Of a stretch of DNA of 64,000 bases, positions 1 to 9,405 are shown in pieces. The DNA is from CAZLQF01 sp964561545 (lineage in GTDB: Bacteria > Bacteroidota > Bacteroidia > CAILMK01 > CAYYUA01), in assembly GCA_964561545.1 (NCBI GenBank), contig CAZLQF010000008.1, positions 1-64,000 of the forward strand. The letters are read 5' to 3'. The translations under genes and the position numbers were made by a program. A model generated the notes under the pieces. The model worked only from the letters and a program-made list of their open reading frames with translations. It was not told the origin of the DNA and made no database searches. Position 1 is the stretch's first letter; each line of letters starts with the position of its first letter.

Positions 1-2294
1 ACATTGTTCCGAAGGGACCTAACGAACAGGAAAAGCAAAAAGGCCTTTCCCTTGAGGATCAACAAGTCCGTAACCGCATAGCCAATGACAACCTCAAGCA
101 AACCCTCAAGTCCAAAATTCCGCCCCTTTTTAAGCAGGAATACAAGGACCGCGTCCAAACCGGCAATTTCGAGGATGATCTGCCCCAAATCAAGGATAGT
201 GATTGGATTATTGAGGTGATCGTGGAGAATCTGGACATTAAAAAATCCCTTTTCGAAAAGGTTGAGCAATACCGGGCTAAAGGAACACTCATTTCCACCA
301 ATACCTCCAGCATTCCCATCCATTACATGCTGGAAGGGCGGAGTGAGGATTTTCAACAGCATTTTGCCGGCACCCACTTTTTCAATCCGCCACGGTATTT
401 GCCCTTGCTGGAGATCATACCGACCCAACAAACCAAGCAAGCAATCACGGATTTTTACCTGGATTATGGTGACCGGTTCCTGGGTAAAACAACACTGCAA
501 TGCAAGGATACACCTGCTTTCATTGCCAACCGCGTAGGCGTGTATGCCATTATGCTAACGCTCCAGCTTATGCAGGAAATGGAGCTTTCTGTGGATGAGG
601 TGGATACGTTGACCGGCCCGGTGATGGGACGACCTAAATCGGCCACATTCCGTACGGCCGACTTGGTAGGCCTTGATGTGTTGGCGGAAGTGGCCAATGG
701 CCTAAGTAAAGGGCTGAAAGACGATGAGGAAAAGGACATCTTTCAGGTTCCGAATTTCCTCAATAAGATGCTGGAAAACGGTTGGCAAGGTGAGAAGTCA
801 GGACAGGGCTTCTTCAAGAAGGTTAAGGAAGAAGGCGAAAGCAAGATCTACACGCTCGACATCAATACGCTGGAATACCATCCGCAAAAGAAGCCGTCCT
901 TTCAGACGGTTGAACAGGCCAAACAAGCCGGTCCGCTCAAGGACAAGTTAAAAACATTGCTCAAAGGCCACGATAAAGCGGGAGAGTTTTACCGCAGGTT
1001 TTTCCACCGTTTCCTGGCCTATGTCAGCAAGCGCATTCCGGAAATTTCCGATACCATTTACCAGGTGGATCAAGGGTTGAGGGCCGGTTTTGACTGGAAA
1101 TACGGCCCCTTTGAAATATGGGATATCCTGGGCGTTCAAGAGATGCGGGATGCCATGAAAGAGCAGGGAATAGAACCGGCTAAGTGGGTAGATGATATGC
1201 TCAAAGCAGGCCATGAAAAGTTTTATCACATAGAAGGCGGCTACCGGCAATGTTATGATTTAGCTGCCAAGGATTACAAATTGGTGCCGGATACGCAGGA
1301 GTTCATCCTGCTGGACAATTATACGAGCAATATCGTCTGGAACAATGCCGAATGCACCATTTACGACATTGGCGATGGCGTGCTGAATGTGGAATTCCAT
1401 TCGCGCGGCAACTCCCTCGGCAGTGAAGTGCTCAACGGAATCCAAAAAGGCATTGACTTGGCGGAGGAAAATTACAGAGGCGTGGTCATTGGCAATGAAG
1501 GCAACAATTTTTCCGTAGGCGCCAACCTGGGCCTTATTTTCATGATGGCGGTCGAGCAGGAGTTTGATGAACTCCAGATGGCTGTTAAGCAATTCCAGGA
1601 TACCATGATGAAAATCCGGTATTCCAATGTTCCTGTTGTAGCTGCCCCTCACAACCAAACGCTTGGCGGTGGTAATGAAATTTGCCTCCATGCCGATGCG
1701 GTTCAGGCCAATGCCGAAACTTACATGGGCTTGGTGGAAGTGGGAGCCGGTGTGATTCCGGCCGGTGGCGGCAGTAAAGAAATGACCAAGCGGGCAGCTG
1801 AACATTTTTACGAGGGGGACCCGGAAATTCCGAATCTTCAGAACTACCTTCTGACTCTGGCACAGGCTCAGGTTTCCTATTCAGCCATGCAAGCTTATGA
1901 CCTGAAGTTCCTTCAATCCGGCAAGGACCGCATCTCTATGAACCGCAAACGCCTCATCAAGGATGCCAAGCAGCGGGTTTTGGATATGGACAAGGCTGGC
2001 TACACCAAACCTTTGCCCCAAAAAATCAAAGTACTGGGTCGTGGCGCTTTAAGCACTTTTTACACGGGGGCTAACGGATTTTACCAAGGCAACTTCATGA
2101 CGGAACACGATAAATTCATTTCGGAAAAACTGGCCTATGTCATGTGTGGCGGAGACCTCACTTCCCCGCAGAAAGTTTCAGAACAATATTTACTCGACCT
2201 CGAGCGCGAAGCCTTTGTCTCCCTATGCGGTGAACAAAAAACAATGAAAAGAATGGAGAGTCTGGTGAATACGGGGAAACCTTTGAGGAATTAG
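1..2294 (+). CDS. fadN: 3-hydroxyacyl-CoA dehydrogenase / enoyl-CoA hydratase, FadN type (5' partial)
   Basis: Bifunctional beta-oxidation enzyme that hydrates 2-enoyl-CoA and oxidises 3-hydroxyacyl-CoA with NAD+. The frame is open from base 3, so the start and the NAD-binding GxGxxG loop lie outside the window; the ATG at 216 is internal. The dehydrogenase half shows STNTSSIP, GTHFFNPP and KDTPAFIANRVG, which are conserved in HCDH folds. The C-terminal third is a crotonase fold with NFSVGANLG and TLGGGNEICLHAD, which form the acyl-CoA and oxyanion pocket. A dehydrogenase-first, hydratase-last order is that of Bacillus FadN and the reverse of E. coli FadB. The TAG stop lies inside the 7-bp repeat that precedes the next gene. 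fadA follows about 470 bp downstream on the same strand. Confidence 0.93.
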   Translation, partial: IVPKGPNEQEKQKGLSLEDQQVRNRIANDNLKQTLKSKIPPLFKQEYKDRVQTGNFEDDLPQIKDSDWIIEVIVENLDIKKSLFEKVEQYRAKGTLISTNTSSIPIHYMLEGRSEDFQQHFAGTHFFNPPRYLPLLEIIPTQQTKQAITDFYLDYGDRFLGKTTLQCKDTPAFIANRVGVYAIMLTLQLMQEMELSVDEVDTLTGPVMGRPKSATFRTADLVGLDVLAEVANGLSKGLKDDEEKDIFQVPNFLNKMLENGWQGEKSGQGFFKKVKEEGESKIYTLDINTLEYHPQKKPSFQTVEQAKQAGPLKDKLKTLLKGHDKAGEFYRRFFHRFLAYVSKRIPEISDTIYQVDQGLRAGFDWKYGPFEIWDILGVQEMRDAMKEQGIEPAKWVDDMLKAGHEKFYHIEGGYRQCYDLAAKDYKLVPDTQEFILLDNYTSNIVWNNAECTIYDIGDGVLNVEFHSRGNSLGSEVLNGIQKGIDLAEENYRGVVIGNEGNNFSVGANLGLIFMMAVEQEFDELQMAVKQFQDTMMKIRYSNVPVVAAPHNQTLGGGNEICLHADAVQANAETYMGLVEVGAGVIPAGGGSKEMTKRAAEHFYEGDPEIPNLQNYLLTLAQAQVSYSAMQAYDLKFLQSGKDRISMNRKRLIKDAKQRVLDMDKAGYTKPLPQKIKVLGRGALSTFYTGANGFYQGNFMTEHDKFISEKLAYVMCGGDLTSPQKVSEQYLLDLEREAFVSLCGEQKTMKRMESLVNTGKPLRN

Positions 2295-2325
2295 TACTTA
2301 GTACTCAGTATTAAGTACTAAGATA
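2291..2325. repeat. Upstream 7-bp repeat array beside the four-helix-bundle gene
   Basis: Five consecutive heptamers follow the consensus TTAGTAC: TTAGTAC, TTAGTAC, TCAGTAT, TAAGTAC, TAAGATA. The array starts on the fadN stop codon and ends 13 bp before the next start. A related array lies on the other side of the gene at 2703-2744. The core AGTACT is self-complementary, so the array can read similarly on both strands. Confidence 0.8.
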
Positions 2326-2338
2326 AAAGTTTTAAGTA

Positions 2339-2692
2339 ATGCACAACTACAAAGAATTGAAAGTTTGGCAAAAGGCCGTTCAACTGGCAACTGATGTGTA
2401 TTATCATACCCAGGATTTTCCCAAAGAAGAGCGTTTTGGATTAACCTTGCAAATTCGTAAAAGTGCTGTCTCAATAAGCTCCAATATTGGAGAAGGGGCT
2501 GGGCGGCTAAATAAGAATGAGTTTATTCAATTCCTCGGTGTAGCCCATGGATCTGCATCCGAATTAGATACCCAACTTATAGTTGCAAACAATCTTCAAT
2601 TTTTGAATGATGACATTTTTGAAGAGCTATCAGGAACTATTAATGAAATTAAGAAAATGATTTTCAAGTTAATTGAGAGTCTTGATAAATAG
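2339..2692 (+). CDS. Four-helix-bundle protein (S23 / 23S rRNA intervening-sequence family)
   Basis: A 117-residue helical protein with the family hallmarks: KELKVWQKAVQLATDVY at the N-terminus, FGLTLQIRKSAVSISSNIGEGAGR in the middle (residues ~38-61), then a GSASELDTQLIVA-like stretch. Relatives include proteins encoded in 23S rRNA intervening sequences and the Avd accessory protein of diversity-generating retroelements. Their general function is not established. No reverse transcriptase, variable repeat or rRNA is visible nearby. The gene sits between fadN and fadA, which otherwise would be adjacent, and is bracketed by heptamer repeats, so it looks like an insertion into a fad operon. The family call is firm; the role is unknown. 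Confidence 0.9.
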   Translation: MHNYKELKVWQKAVQLATDVYYHTQDFPKEERFGLTLQIRKSAVSISSNIGEGAGRLNKNEFIQFLGVAHGSASELDTQLIVANNLQFLNDDIFEELSGTINEIKKMIFKLIESLDK

Positions 2693-2702
2693 AAAAGGCG
2701 TC

Positions 2703-2744
2703 TTAATACTTAGTACTAAATACTTTGTACTTTGTACTACGTGA
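2703..2744. repeat. Downstream 7-bp repeat array beside the four-helix-bundle gene
   Basis: Six heptamers continue the same pattern as the upstream array: TTAATAC, TTAGTAC, TAAATAC, TTTGTAC, TTTGTAC, TACGTGA. It begins 10 bp after the four-helix-bundle stop codon and ends about 20 bp before the fadA start. The two arrays share unit length and consensus although the individual units have diverged. Confidence 0.8.
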
Positions 2745-2765
2745 AAAAAACTAAAAACCTTAAAC

Positions 2766-3938
2766 ATGCAAGAAGCATATATAGTAAAAGGCTACCGCTC
2801 CCCAGTCGGCAAAGCGAATAGAGGCTCCTTCAAAAACATGCGCCCGGATGATTTGGCGGTTAAAGTGATTCAGTATTTAATGGACGACATTCCCAACCTT
2901 GATCCGCAGCAAGTGGATGACGTTGTAGTGGGCAATGCTGTGCCCGAAGCCGAACAAGGCCTTCAAATGGCTCGCTGGATTGCCCTTAAAGCACTTAACA
3001 AAGAAGTGCCCGGTATGACGGTTAATCGCTATTGTGCCTCGGGCTTAGAGACGATCTCGATTGCTACGGCTAAAATTCAATCCGGAATGGCCGATTGCAT
3101 CATTGCCGGAGGGGCCGAAAGCATGTCCCTGGTACCGGTGACTGGTTACAAAACTGTTCCCAATTACGAATTGGCCAGGGATTACCCTGATTATTTCCTC
3201 AATATGGGATTGACGGCTGAAGAAGTGGTTAAGGATTATGGCATTTCGCGTGAGGAACAGGATAAATTTGCCTATGAATCCCACAAAAGGGCCATTCATG
3301 CCATTGATAATGGCTACTTCAACAATGAGATCGTGCCCATTGAAGTAAAGGATGTTTTTGAAAAGGATGGCAAGCAGCAAACGGAAACCTTCACAGCCGA
3401 TACGGACGAAGGTCCTCGGAGGGATACATCACTGGAAGCCTTGGGAAGCTTAAAGCCGGTCTTCAGAAAGGGGGGAAGCGTTACCGCTGGTAATTCCTCG
3501 CAGACTTCTGATGGAGCTGCTTTTACGGTAGTCATGTCAGAGCGGATGGTTAAAAAATTGAACCTTGAGCCGGAAGCCGTATTAAAGGGATGTTCTGTGG
3601 CCGGGGTGGATCCGAGGATCATGGGCATTGGGCCTGCTTTTGCTGTACCCAAGGTTTTGGATCAGTTAGACATGAAAATGGATGACGTTGACCTTATTGA
3701 GCTTAATGAGGCTTTTGCTTCGCAGTCATTGGTGGTTATGCGCGAACTGGGCATGGATCATGCAAAAACCAATGTCAATGGCGGTGCCATATCGGTAGGA
3801 CATCCATTGGGTTGCACTGGCGCTAAATTAAGCATTCAAATCATGAATGAACTTAAGCGAAGGAAGCAAAAATATGGAATGGTAACGGCTTGCGTAGGCG
3901 GTGGCCAAGGAATTGCTGGGGTCATTGAGCGACTTTAA
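2766..3938 (+). CDS. fadA: Acetyl-CoA C-acyltransferase (3-ketoacyl-CoA thiolase)
   Basis: Catalyses thiolytic cleavage of 3-ketoacyl-CoA to acetyl-CoA and a shortened acyl-CoA, the last step of each beta-oxidation turn. The 390-residue length is normal for thiolases. The acyl-accepting cysteine is C90 in NRYCASGLE, the catalytic histidine is H346 in SVGHPLGCTGAK, and the second cysteine is C376 in CVGGGQG. All three are intact. It lies downstream of fadN on the same strand, as in FadN-FadA pairs, but the two are split by the repeat-flanked four-helix-bundle gene. The acyl-CoA dehydrogenase that would complete the set is at 43792. Confidence 0.96.
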   Translation: MQEAYIVKGYRSPVGKANRGSFKNMRPDDLAVKVIQYLMDDIPNLDPQQVDDVVVGNAVPEAEQGLQMARWIALKALNKEVPGMTVNRYCASGLETISIATAKIQSGMADCIIAGGAESMSLVPVTGYKTVPNYELARDYPDYFLNMGLTAEEVVKDYGISREEQDKFAYESHKRAIHAIDNGYFNNEIVPIEVKDVFEKDGKQQTETFTADTDEGPRRDTSLEALGSLKPVFRKGGSVTAGNSSQTSDGAAFTVVMSERMVKKLNLEPEAVLKGCSVAGVDPRIMGIGPAFAVPKVLDQLDMKMDDVDLIELNEAFASQSLVVMRELGMDHAKTNVNGGAISVGHPLGCTGAKLSIQIMNELKRRKQKYGMVTACVGGGQGIAGVIERL

Positions 3939-4306
3939 TACACCTGCGTTAAGTTATTGGTATAAAGTCCAAGCAATAAACTGGCCTTTTTTTCGGCTTT
4001 TCTCAAGCTTAGCCATGGAGGAGTCAACATTGCTTCATTATTTAAAATAAAAAACAACTCCATTACCATCGAAAAATACCAGGAAAGGTAGGTTTAAAGG
4101 TTTTAGTTCAAATGTTTGGTTTTAGCAAATTGTTGTTTTTGGTTGCATTGTAATTAGTTATAAAGGAAGTCCATACGCTTAGCCAATTGGAAATTAGCAA
4201 ATATTCAATAAGATTTAGTGCCAATTTATGATCAACACTTAAATGCCAATTGATCATAACCGAAGTAAAATGCAAAACCTTTTATTTGGAGGAAAATTAG
4301 GGCGAA
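3939..4306. other. Intergenic region between convergent genes
   Basis: AT-rich spacer between fadA and the convergent small coiled-coil gene. I see no credible reading frame, RNA gene or strong hairpin with a T-tract. Confidence 0.6.
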
Positions 4307-4696
4307 CTATTCAATCCCTTCCTGTTTTAGCAATTCGTTGAAATCATTTTTAAGCGCTTTATACCGCTCTTCAAATTCAGCGATGTCATTTCGCTGCTGG
4401 TCATGAGCTTCATTGATCTTAATGCCTTTGGTCCTTTGCGACAATTCTTCAAGGTTTTCCAATTCATGCTCATGTTTATAGATCTTATACCGAAGCTCAT
4501 CCAGGTCTTTTAAGATATTAAAGAAACTATTCTTGTAATCGAGTATTTTTTTATGAACCTGGTCATCCGGATGCTTGGCAGCTATTTCGGCCAGTTTGGT
4601 CTGATAATACTTAATTTCATCGTGGTAAAAATTGAGGGTGTTGAGCCACGTACTGTGCTCTTTGTGAATTTCTGAATAAGAAGGTGTTTTAGCCAT
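4307..4696 (-). CDS. Hypothetical coiled-coil protein
   Basis: A 129-residue soluble, highly charged, helical protein starting MAKTPSYSEIHKEHSTWLN. The open frame extends 63 codons further upstream, but that part is cysteine- and phenylalanine-rich and unlike the rest, so I place the start at the ATG ending at 4696. Two helical segments (residues ~10-60 and ~65-125) rich in E, K and L with heptad-like spacing suggest an antiparallel coiled coil. There is no signal peptide or membrane segment. I do not recognise a named family. The gene is convergent with fadA and stands alone. Confidence 0.75.
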   Translation of the reverse strand: MAKTPSYSEIHKEHSTWLNTLNFYHDEIKYYQTKLAEIAAKHPDDQVHKKILDYKNSFFNILKDLDELRYKIYKHEHELENLEELSQRTKGIKINEAHDQQRNDIAEFEERYKALKNDFNELLKQEGIE

Positions 4697-5563
4697 GTTC
4701 TGATCTGTTTTAGGTTTACATACAAAAGTAACTATTTCTTGCCTTTTAGCATCAATATGAGGGGTTTGGTGGCAAATTAAATAGATCCCGAAAAAGAAGA
4801 TTGGTTCGAAAAGGCAAGTCCATACCGGATTTTCATAAAACGATTCCTTAGAAAATAATTTAATGAAACAATACCGATATCGCAAACAAATTGGCCTATT
4901 TCTTCAAAATATTGATAATCATTGAGTTAAGGGATTTAGTACTTCAAGTGGATACAGAAATCAATGTTTTGAAACTTGTTAAGCATTCCTTAGACCAGCA
5001 AGCTCTCGATTTTATATTAAACTTTCATTAAGACCTATTGGATAAAAATTCTTAAAAGTGAAATACTTTCCTGCCATTGAATGGAAGTTTAATAATCTTC
5101 AATATCATTACCCTGGTAGCCCGGAATAATATAAGATGCGCTTGACCAAGTAAAAAAGGTCCTATCTGAAATGTAAGCCGCTACGTTCTTTTATAGATAT
5201 TGAAAAGATTTTTTTGCTGATGCCTAATAATTGCTGTTCCCAAACGATCATCTCAAGATCACTTTGAGCAAGGCTGATTTACTTTTATTGATTAAAGCAT
5301 TCATCGCGTAATTTTTTAACCCAACTTATGCAATGCTAAGGAACCAGGGCGACTGAACCATGATATTGTTTTGGGTAATCCCGACTTAGCAAATCACTAT
5401 GTAGGTAATTTGAAGAATCAGCTGAATGAATTGATTTTCTTAATCCATCCCGTCTCGAATTTCGGTGAGTCGTTGATGCATTACAATGGGACCTAATGCA
5501 TGATTTCGGTGAAGCTCAATCTATTTATTGGTTGCTCCTACATTTCAAAAAAATCTAATTGGC
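4697..5563. other. Long intergenic region with possible decayed coding fragments
   Basis: About 870 bp without a credible gene. Two short stretches on the plus strand read like protein but have no start and soon stop: about 4925-5031 (LQVDTEINVLKLVKHSL) and about 5370-5494 (LGNPDLANHYVGNLKNQLN). They may be remnants of lost genes or chance. No RNA gene or repeat is evident. Confidence 0.4.
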
Positions 5564-6937
5564 TTATTTCCCGATACAAAACTTCTCAAAAATGTTCCCG
5601 AGGATTTCATCCGTAGTGATTTCGCCTGTTATTTCGCCCATGCTTTGGAGGGCTCTCCGGATATCGATGGTAATGAAATCGGTTGACATTTCCTGCTCAA
5701 AGTTTTGACGAATGTCATCGATGGATTTCAGGGTTTCGTTTAAGGCTTGGTAATGACGCAAATTGGTTACCATGGTTTGATCGGTTACACCCTCATCCAG
5801 CTCAGTTTTTTCCTGGAGTTTGTACCTTAAGGCTTCCAGGTTGTCTTGTTGGAGGGAAGAAATAAAAATCACATCGCCCAGGTTGTCAAAAGCTTTTCGT
5901 TGGTCGGCATTTAAGCCCATGTCAATTTTATTGGCTACCAGGAAGTGGGGCTTTTGGAGGTTCAGGTCTTGTAAATCCTGTTCTACATCAGCAGGGGTTA
6001 CTTCGCCTATATCAAATAAGTAAATGACGAGGTTGGCCTTTTCCAGGTTTTGCATGGTACGCTCCACACCGATGCGTTCAATGGTATCATCCGAAGTTCG
6101 GATCCCGGCTGTATCACTGAACCTGAACTGAATGCCATTAATAGTGATGGTGTCTTCAACCACGTCTCGCGTAGTGCCGGGAATTTCTGATACGATGGCC
6201 CGTTCATCGTTGAGTAGGGCATTGAGCAAAGTTGATTTCCCGGCATTGGGCCTGCCGGCAATCACCACCGAAACCCCATGTTTGATTACATTGCCCATTT
6301 GGTAAGAATCACGCAGGTTTTTAATGGTTTGGTAAATCTCATCCAACAGTTTTTGTAGTTCATCGCGATTGGCAAATTCCACATCTTCTTCAGAAAAATC
6401 AAGCTCCAATTCCAGCATAGAAGAAAAATGGAGCAGCTTGCCGCGTAATTCCTGGATCTTCTTAGAAAAGCCCCCTCGCAATTGATGAATGGCTGCATCT
6501 CTTGAGGCCGAAGATTCTGATGCAATGAGATCCGCAACCCCTTCAGCTTGGGACAAGTCCATTTTACCGTTAAGAAAGGCCCTGAGCGTAAATTCCCCGG
6601 CATCAGCATGGCGGGCACCCTTTTTCAAAAGGGCTTCCATTACATTCCGGAGTACAAATCCCGAGCCGTGGCAGGAAATCTCAACCACATCCTCACCTGT
6701 ATAAGAGTTTGGATTTCTAAAAATGGTTAAAACCACATCGTCCAAAACTTTTCCTTCATCTCGAATGGAACCATAGTGGGCTTTGTGCGTCTCGGATTTT
6801 TCAAGGCGCTTGCTTTTCAATAATTGATCAACAATAGAAATGGCCTGAGGCCCGGAAACCCGAATAATCCCAATCGCTCCCTGGCCCGCAGGAGTTGCTA
6901 TGGCTGCAATGGTATCTTCTGTATGAGTAGTGGCCAT
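5564..6937 (-). CDS. mnmE: tRNA uridine-5-carboxymethylaminomethyl(34) synthesis GTPase
   Basis: Works with MnmG to modify the wobble uridine of certain tRNAs, using a folate C1 unit and GTP. The 457-residue length fits the family. The N-terminal tetrahydrofolate-binding domain begins DTIAAIATPAGQGAIGIIRVSG. A helical domain follows. The G domain is inserted at about residues 215-375 with G1 GRPNAGKS, G2 PGTTRD, G3 DTAG and G4 NKID. The protein ends with the diagnostic FCIGK (CxGK), whose cysteine is needed for modification. The gene stands alone with long AT-rich spacers on both sides. Confidence 0.98.
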   Translation of the reverse strand: MATTHTEDTIAAIATPAGQGAIGIIRVSGPQAISIVDQLLKSKRLEKSETHKAHYGSIRDEGKVLDDVVLTIFRNPNSYTGEDVVEISCHGSGFVLRNVMEALLKKGARHADAGEFTLRAFLNGKMDLSQAEGVADLIASESSASRDAAIHQLRGGFSKKIQELRGKLLHFSSMLELELDFSEEDVEFANRDELQKLLDEIYQTIKNLRDSYQMGNVIKHGVSVVIAGRPNAGKSTLLNALLNDERAIVSEIPGTTRDVVEDTITINGIQFRFSDTAGIRTSDDTIERIGVERTMQNLEKANLVIYLFDIGEVTPADVEQDLQDLNLQKPHFLVANKIDMGLNADQRKAFDNLGDVIFISSLQQDNLEALRYKLQEKTELDEGVTDQTMVTNLRHYQALNETLKSIDDIRQNFEQEMSTDFITIDIRRALQSMGEITGEITTDEILGNIFEKFCIGK

Positions 6938-7397
6938 TTGTAATCGCTATTTCAATTCTGGTATTTAACAACAAATAAATGGTTTACATTTCGAATTTTT
7001 AAAAGGCTTTGATCGGGATAATTTTGCAATTGCGAAAGCACAGGCTTCCAGTAAATGACCAACGTTAACATGCTGCCAAATTTAATGGTATGCAGGTTCC
7101 GTTTCCCTAAAGCTATAATAGATCAACTGCCTTTTTCCTCATTTACCAGAAACGAGCTAATAAAGCTAATATTAGCATCAGATAGAATGGGTTTTCTATT
7201 AAAATACTTCCAAAATATACCACCAAGTCATCAATTAGCCAGTTGGCGGATGGTGCTCAGTACTATGCAATCAAGCCATTTATTTAACTGGAACCCTTGT
7301 TGTACCTGCGCATCGTTTTGTCCGCTTTAATTTTCCCAATAATAGCGCTATTAAAAAAATTTTACCATATTTGCTAAAGAACAATAATTGAAGCTTC
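6938..7397. other. Divergent intergenic region
   Basis: This is the region between mnmE (minus) and the ABC ATPase (plus) and must hold both promoters. On the plus strand CATATTTG near 7362 is one base off the TAnnTTTG box. A 91-codon open frame at 7055-7330 has coding-unlike composition and no family resemblance, and I do not call it. Confidence 0.5.
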
Positions 7398-9209
7398 ATG
7401 GGCAATCAAGCGCCGCTACTTGAGATAAAAAACCTGGTTACCGATTTTAGAACGGAAGAAGGAGCAACCCGGGCGGTCGATGATATCAGTTTTGACCTTC
7501 ATAAAGGGGAGACCATTGGCATTGTTGGAGAATCTGGAAGTGGAAAATCGGTTACTTCCTTATCGGTCATGCGTTTGATTCCGGAACCGCCAGGTCAGAT
7601 TTCCAACGGAGAGCTCTTCTACCATTCCCATACAAAGGGTAAAATGGACCTTGCTCATACATCCTATCAGGAGATTCGGGCCATTCGTGGGAATGAAATT
7701 TCCATGATCTTTCAGGAGCCCATGACTTCCCTGAATCCAGTATATACTTGCGGCGATCAGGTAATGGAGGCCATCAGACTGCATCAAAAAGTTTCCAAGA
7801 AAGAGGCAAAAACAAGGACTATTGAACTTTTTAAAGAAGTGCAATTGCCCAGGCCGGAAGCAATGGTGGATGCCTATCCCCATCAAATTTCAGGTGGCCA
7901 AAAACAACGGGTAATGATCGCCATGGCCATCTCTTGCAACCCTTCGATTTTAATTGCTGATGAGCCTACCACAGCTTTGGATGTAACGGTACAAAAGACC
8001 ATCCTTGACCTGATGCAGAAATTGCAGGAAGAACATGACATGAGCATCATGTTCATTACGCATGACCTTGGGGTCATTGCAGAAATCGCTGACCGGGTGG
8101 TGGTGATGTACAAAGGAAAGATCGTGGAGCAGGGCAATACTTACGAGATCTTCTCAAATCCGCAGCATCCTTATACCAAAGGGCTCTTGGCTTGCCGTCC
8201 ACCTTTGGACCTAAGGCTTCAAAAATTGCCTACCATGTCCTTCTTTATGAAGGAAGATGAAGCTTCCGGTGAAATGACGACCATCGATAAGTCAGTGGAT
8301 GAGGCCTTGAAAGAGCTCGAAGTGAAACCTGAGACCCGGAAAGAACATCATCAAAAACTTTATGGACAGAATCCCATTTTGGAGGTGGAAAACCTGAAAA
8401 CTTATTTTCCCATTAAAAAAGGCATTTTTGGACGGACCCGCGGGTATGTAAAGGCGGTGGATGATGTAACATTCAACGTTTATCCGGGAGAAATCCTGGG
8501 ATTGGTTGGCGAATCAGGCTGCGGAAAAACCACGCTGGGTCGTACCATTTTAAGGTTGATTGACTATACCGAAGGCCGGGCTTATTACAACAACCAGGAT
8601 ATTTTTAACATGCATGGGAAGCAACTAAGGGGGCTTAGAAAGGATATGCAGATCATATTTCAGGATCCTTATTCTTCCCTTAATCCGAGAATGACGATAG
8701 GCCGCGCTATCATGGAACCCATGAACGTGCATGGGCTTTACAATTCTGACTCGGAAAGGAAGCAAAAAGTAGTGGAATTATTGGAACGTGTTAATTTAAA
8801 TGGCCATCAATTCAACCGGTATCCGCATGAGTTCTCCGGAGGTCAGCGACAAAGGATTTGCATAGCAAGGGCGCTGGCGGTGGATCCAAGGTTCATTATT
8901 TGTGATGAATCCGTTTCAGCCCTTGATGTTTCTGTGCAGGCCCAAGTCTTGAACCTGTTGAATGAGCTCAAGGAAGAATTTAAATTTACCTATATTTTCA
9001 TTTCCCACGACCTTTCCGTGGTTAAGTACATGTCCGACCGCATGATTGTAATGAACGAAGGACAAATTGAGGAAATGGGCGATTCGGATGATATCTATTA
9101 CCAGCCGCAAAAAGAATACACCCAAAAACTGATCAATGCCATACCAAAAGGCCGCTTAGAGGACATTGAAGTCGCCATGAAAAAACGGGGCCATGAATTG
9201 GGGGTTTGA
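7398..9209 (+). CDS. Fused two-domain oligopeptide/dipeptide-type ABC transporter ATPase (DppD-DppF / YejF-like)
   Basis: Couples ATP hydrolysis to uptake of a peptide-type substrate across the inner membrane. The 603 residues hold two complete nucleotide-binding domains. The first has GESGSGKS, ISGGQKQR and ILIADEPTTALD; the second (from ~residue 325) has GESGCGKT, FSGGQRQR and IICDESVSALD. The first domain is followed by the oligopeptide-transporter C-terminal extension (YTKGLLACRPPL). Separate DppD and DppF subunits are therefore joined in one chain, as in E. coli YejF. The second Walker B region has DES in place of DEP. No permease or binding-protein gene adjoins it, so its partners must be elsewhere and the substrate is uncertain. 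Confidence 0.95.
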   Translation: MGNQAPLLEIKNLVTDFRTEEGATRAVDDISFDLHKGETIGIVGESGSGKSVTSLSVMRLIPEPPGQISNGELFYHSHTKGKMDLAHTSYQEIRAIRGNEISMIFQEPMTSLNPVYTCGDQVMEAIRLHQKVSKKEAKTRTIELFKEVQLPRPEAMVDAYPHQISGGQKQRVMIAMAISCNPSILIADEPTTALDVTVQKTILDLMQKLQEEHDMSIMFITHDLGVIAEIADRVVVMYKGKIVEQGNTYEIFSNPQHPYTKGLLACRPPLDLRLQKLPTMSFFMKEDEASGEMTTIDKSVDEALKELEVKPETRKEHHQKLYGQNPILEVENLKTYFPIKKGIFGRTRGYVKAVDDVTFNVYPGEILGLVGESGCGKTTLGRTILRLIDYTEGRAYYNNQDIFNMHGKQLRGLRKDMQIIFQDPYSSLNPRMTIGRAIMEPMNVHGLYNSDSERKQKVVELLERVNLNGHQFNRYPHEFSGGQRQRICIARALAVDPRFIICDESVSALDVSVQAQVLNLLNELKEEFKFTYIFISHDLSVVKYMSDRMIVMNEGQIEEMGDSDDIYYQPQKEYTQKLINAIPKGRLEDIEVAMKKRGHELGV

Positions 9210-9405
9210 GCAATTGGTGAATTTCAATGATTAACCAATGTTAAGGACGCAGCTTGGTGAATGTTGGAATTTGGGTTGTTTAATATTCAATGTTCGAGGA
9301 TCGAAATAATTCTTAAAAAGGTATCAACAGCATAGCGTTTCAGGACTAAAACAGCAAAATAAGCTGCAATATTAACAAACCAATACACTTCCCAACATCA
9401 ACATA

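Noticed and set aside
2291..2744. Diversity-generating retroelement around the Avd-like gene
   Set aside because: No reverse transcriptase, template repeat or variable repeat is present nearby.
4697..4885. N-terminal extension of the coiled-coil gene
   Set aside because: The 63 extra residues are cysteine- and aromatic-rich and unlike the rest; the ATG at 4696 starts a normal charged helix.
7055..7330. 91-codon plus-strand open frame between mnmE and the ABC ATPase
   Set aside because: Cysteine-rich, irregular composition with no family resemblance; lies in the divergent promoter region.
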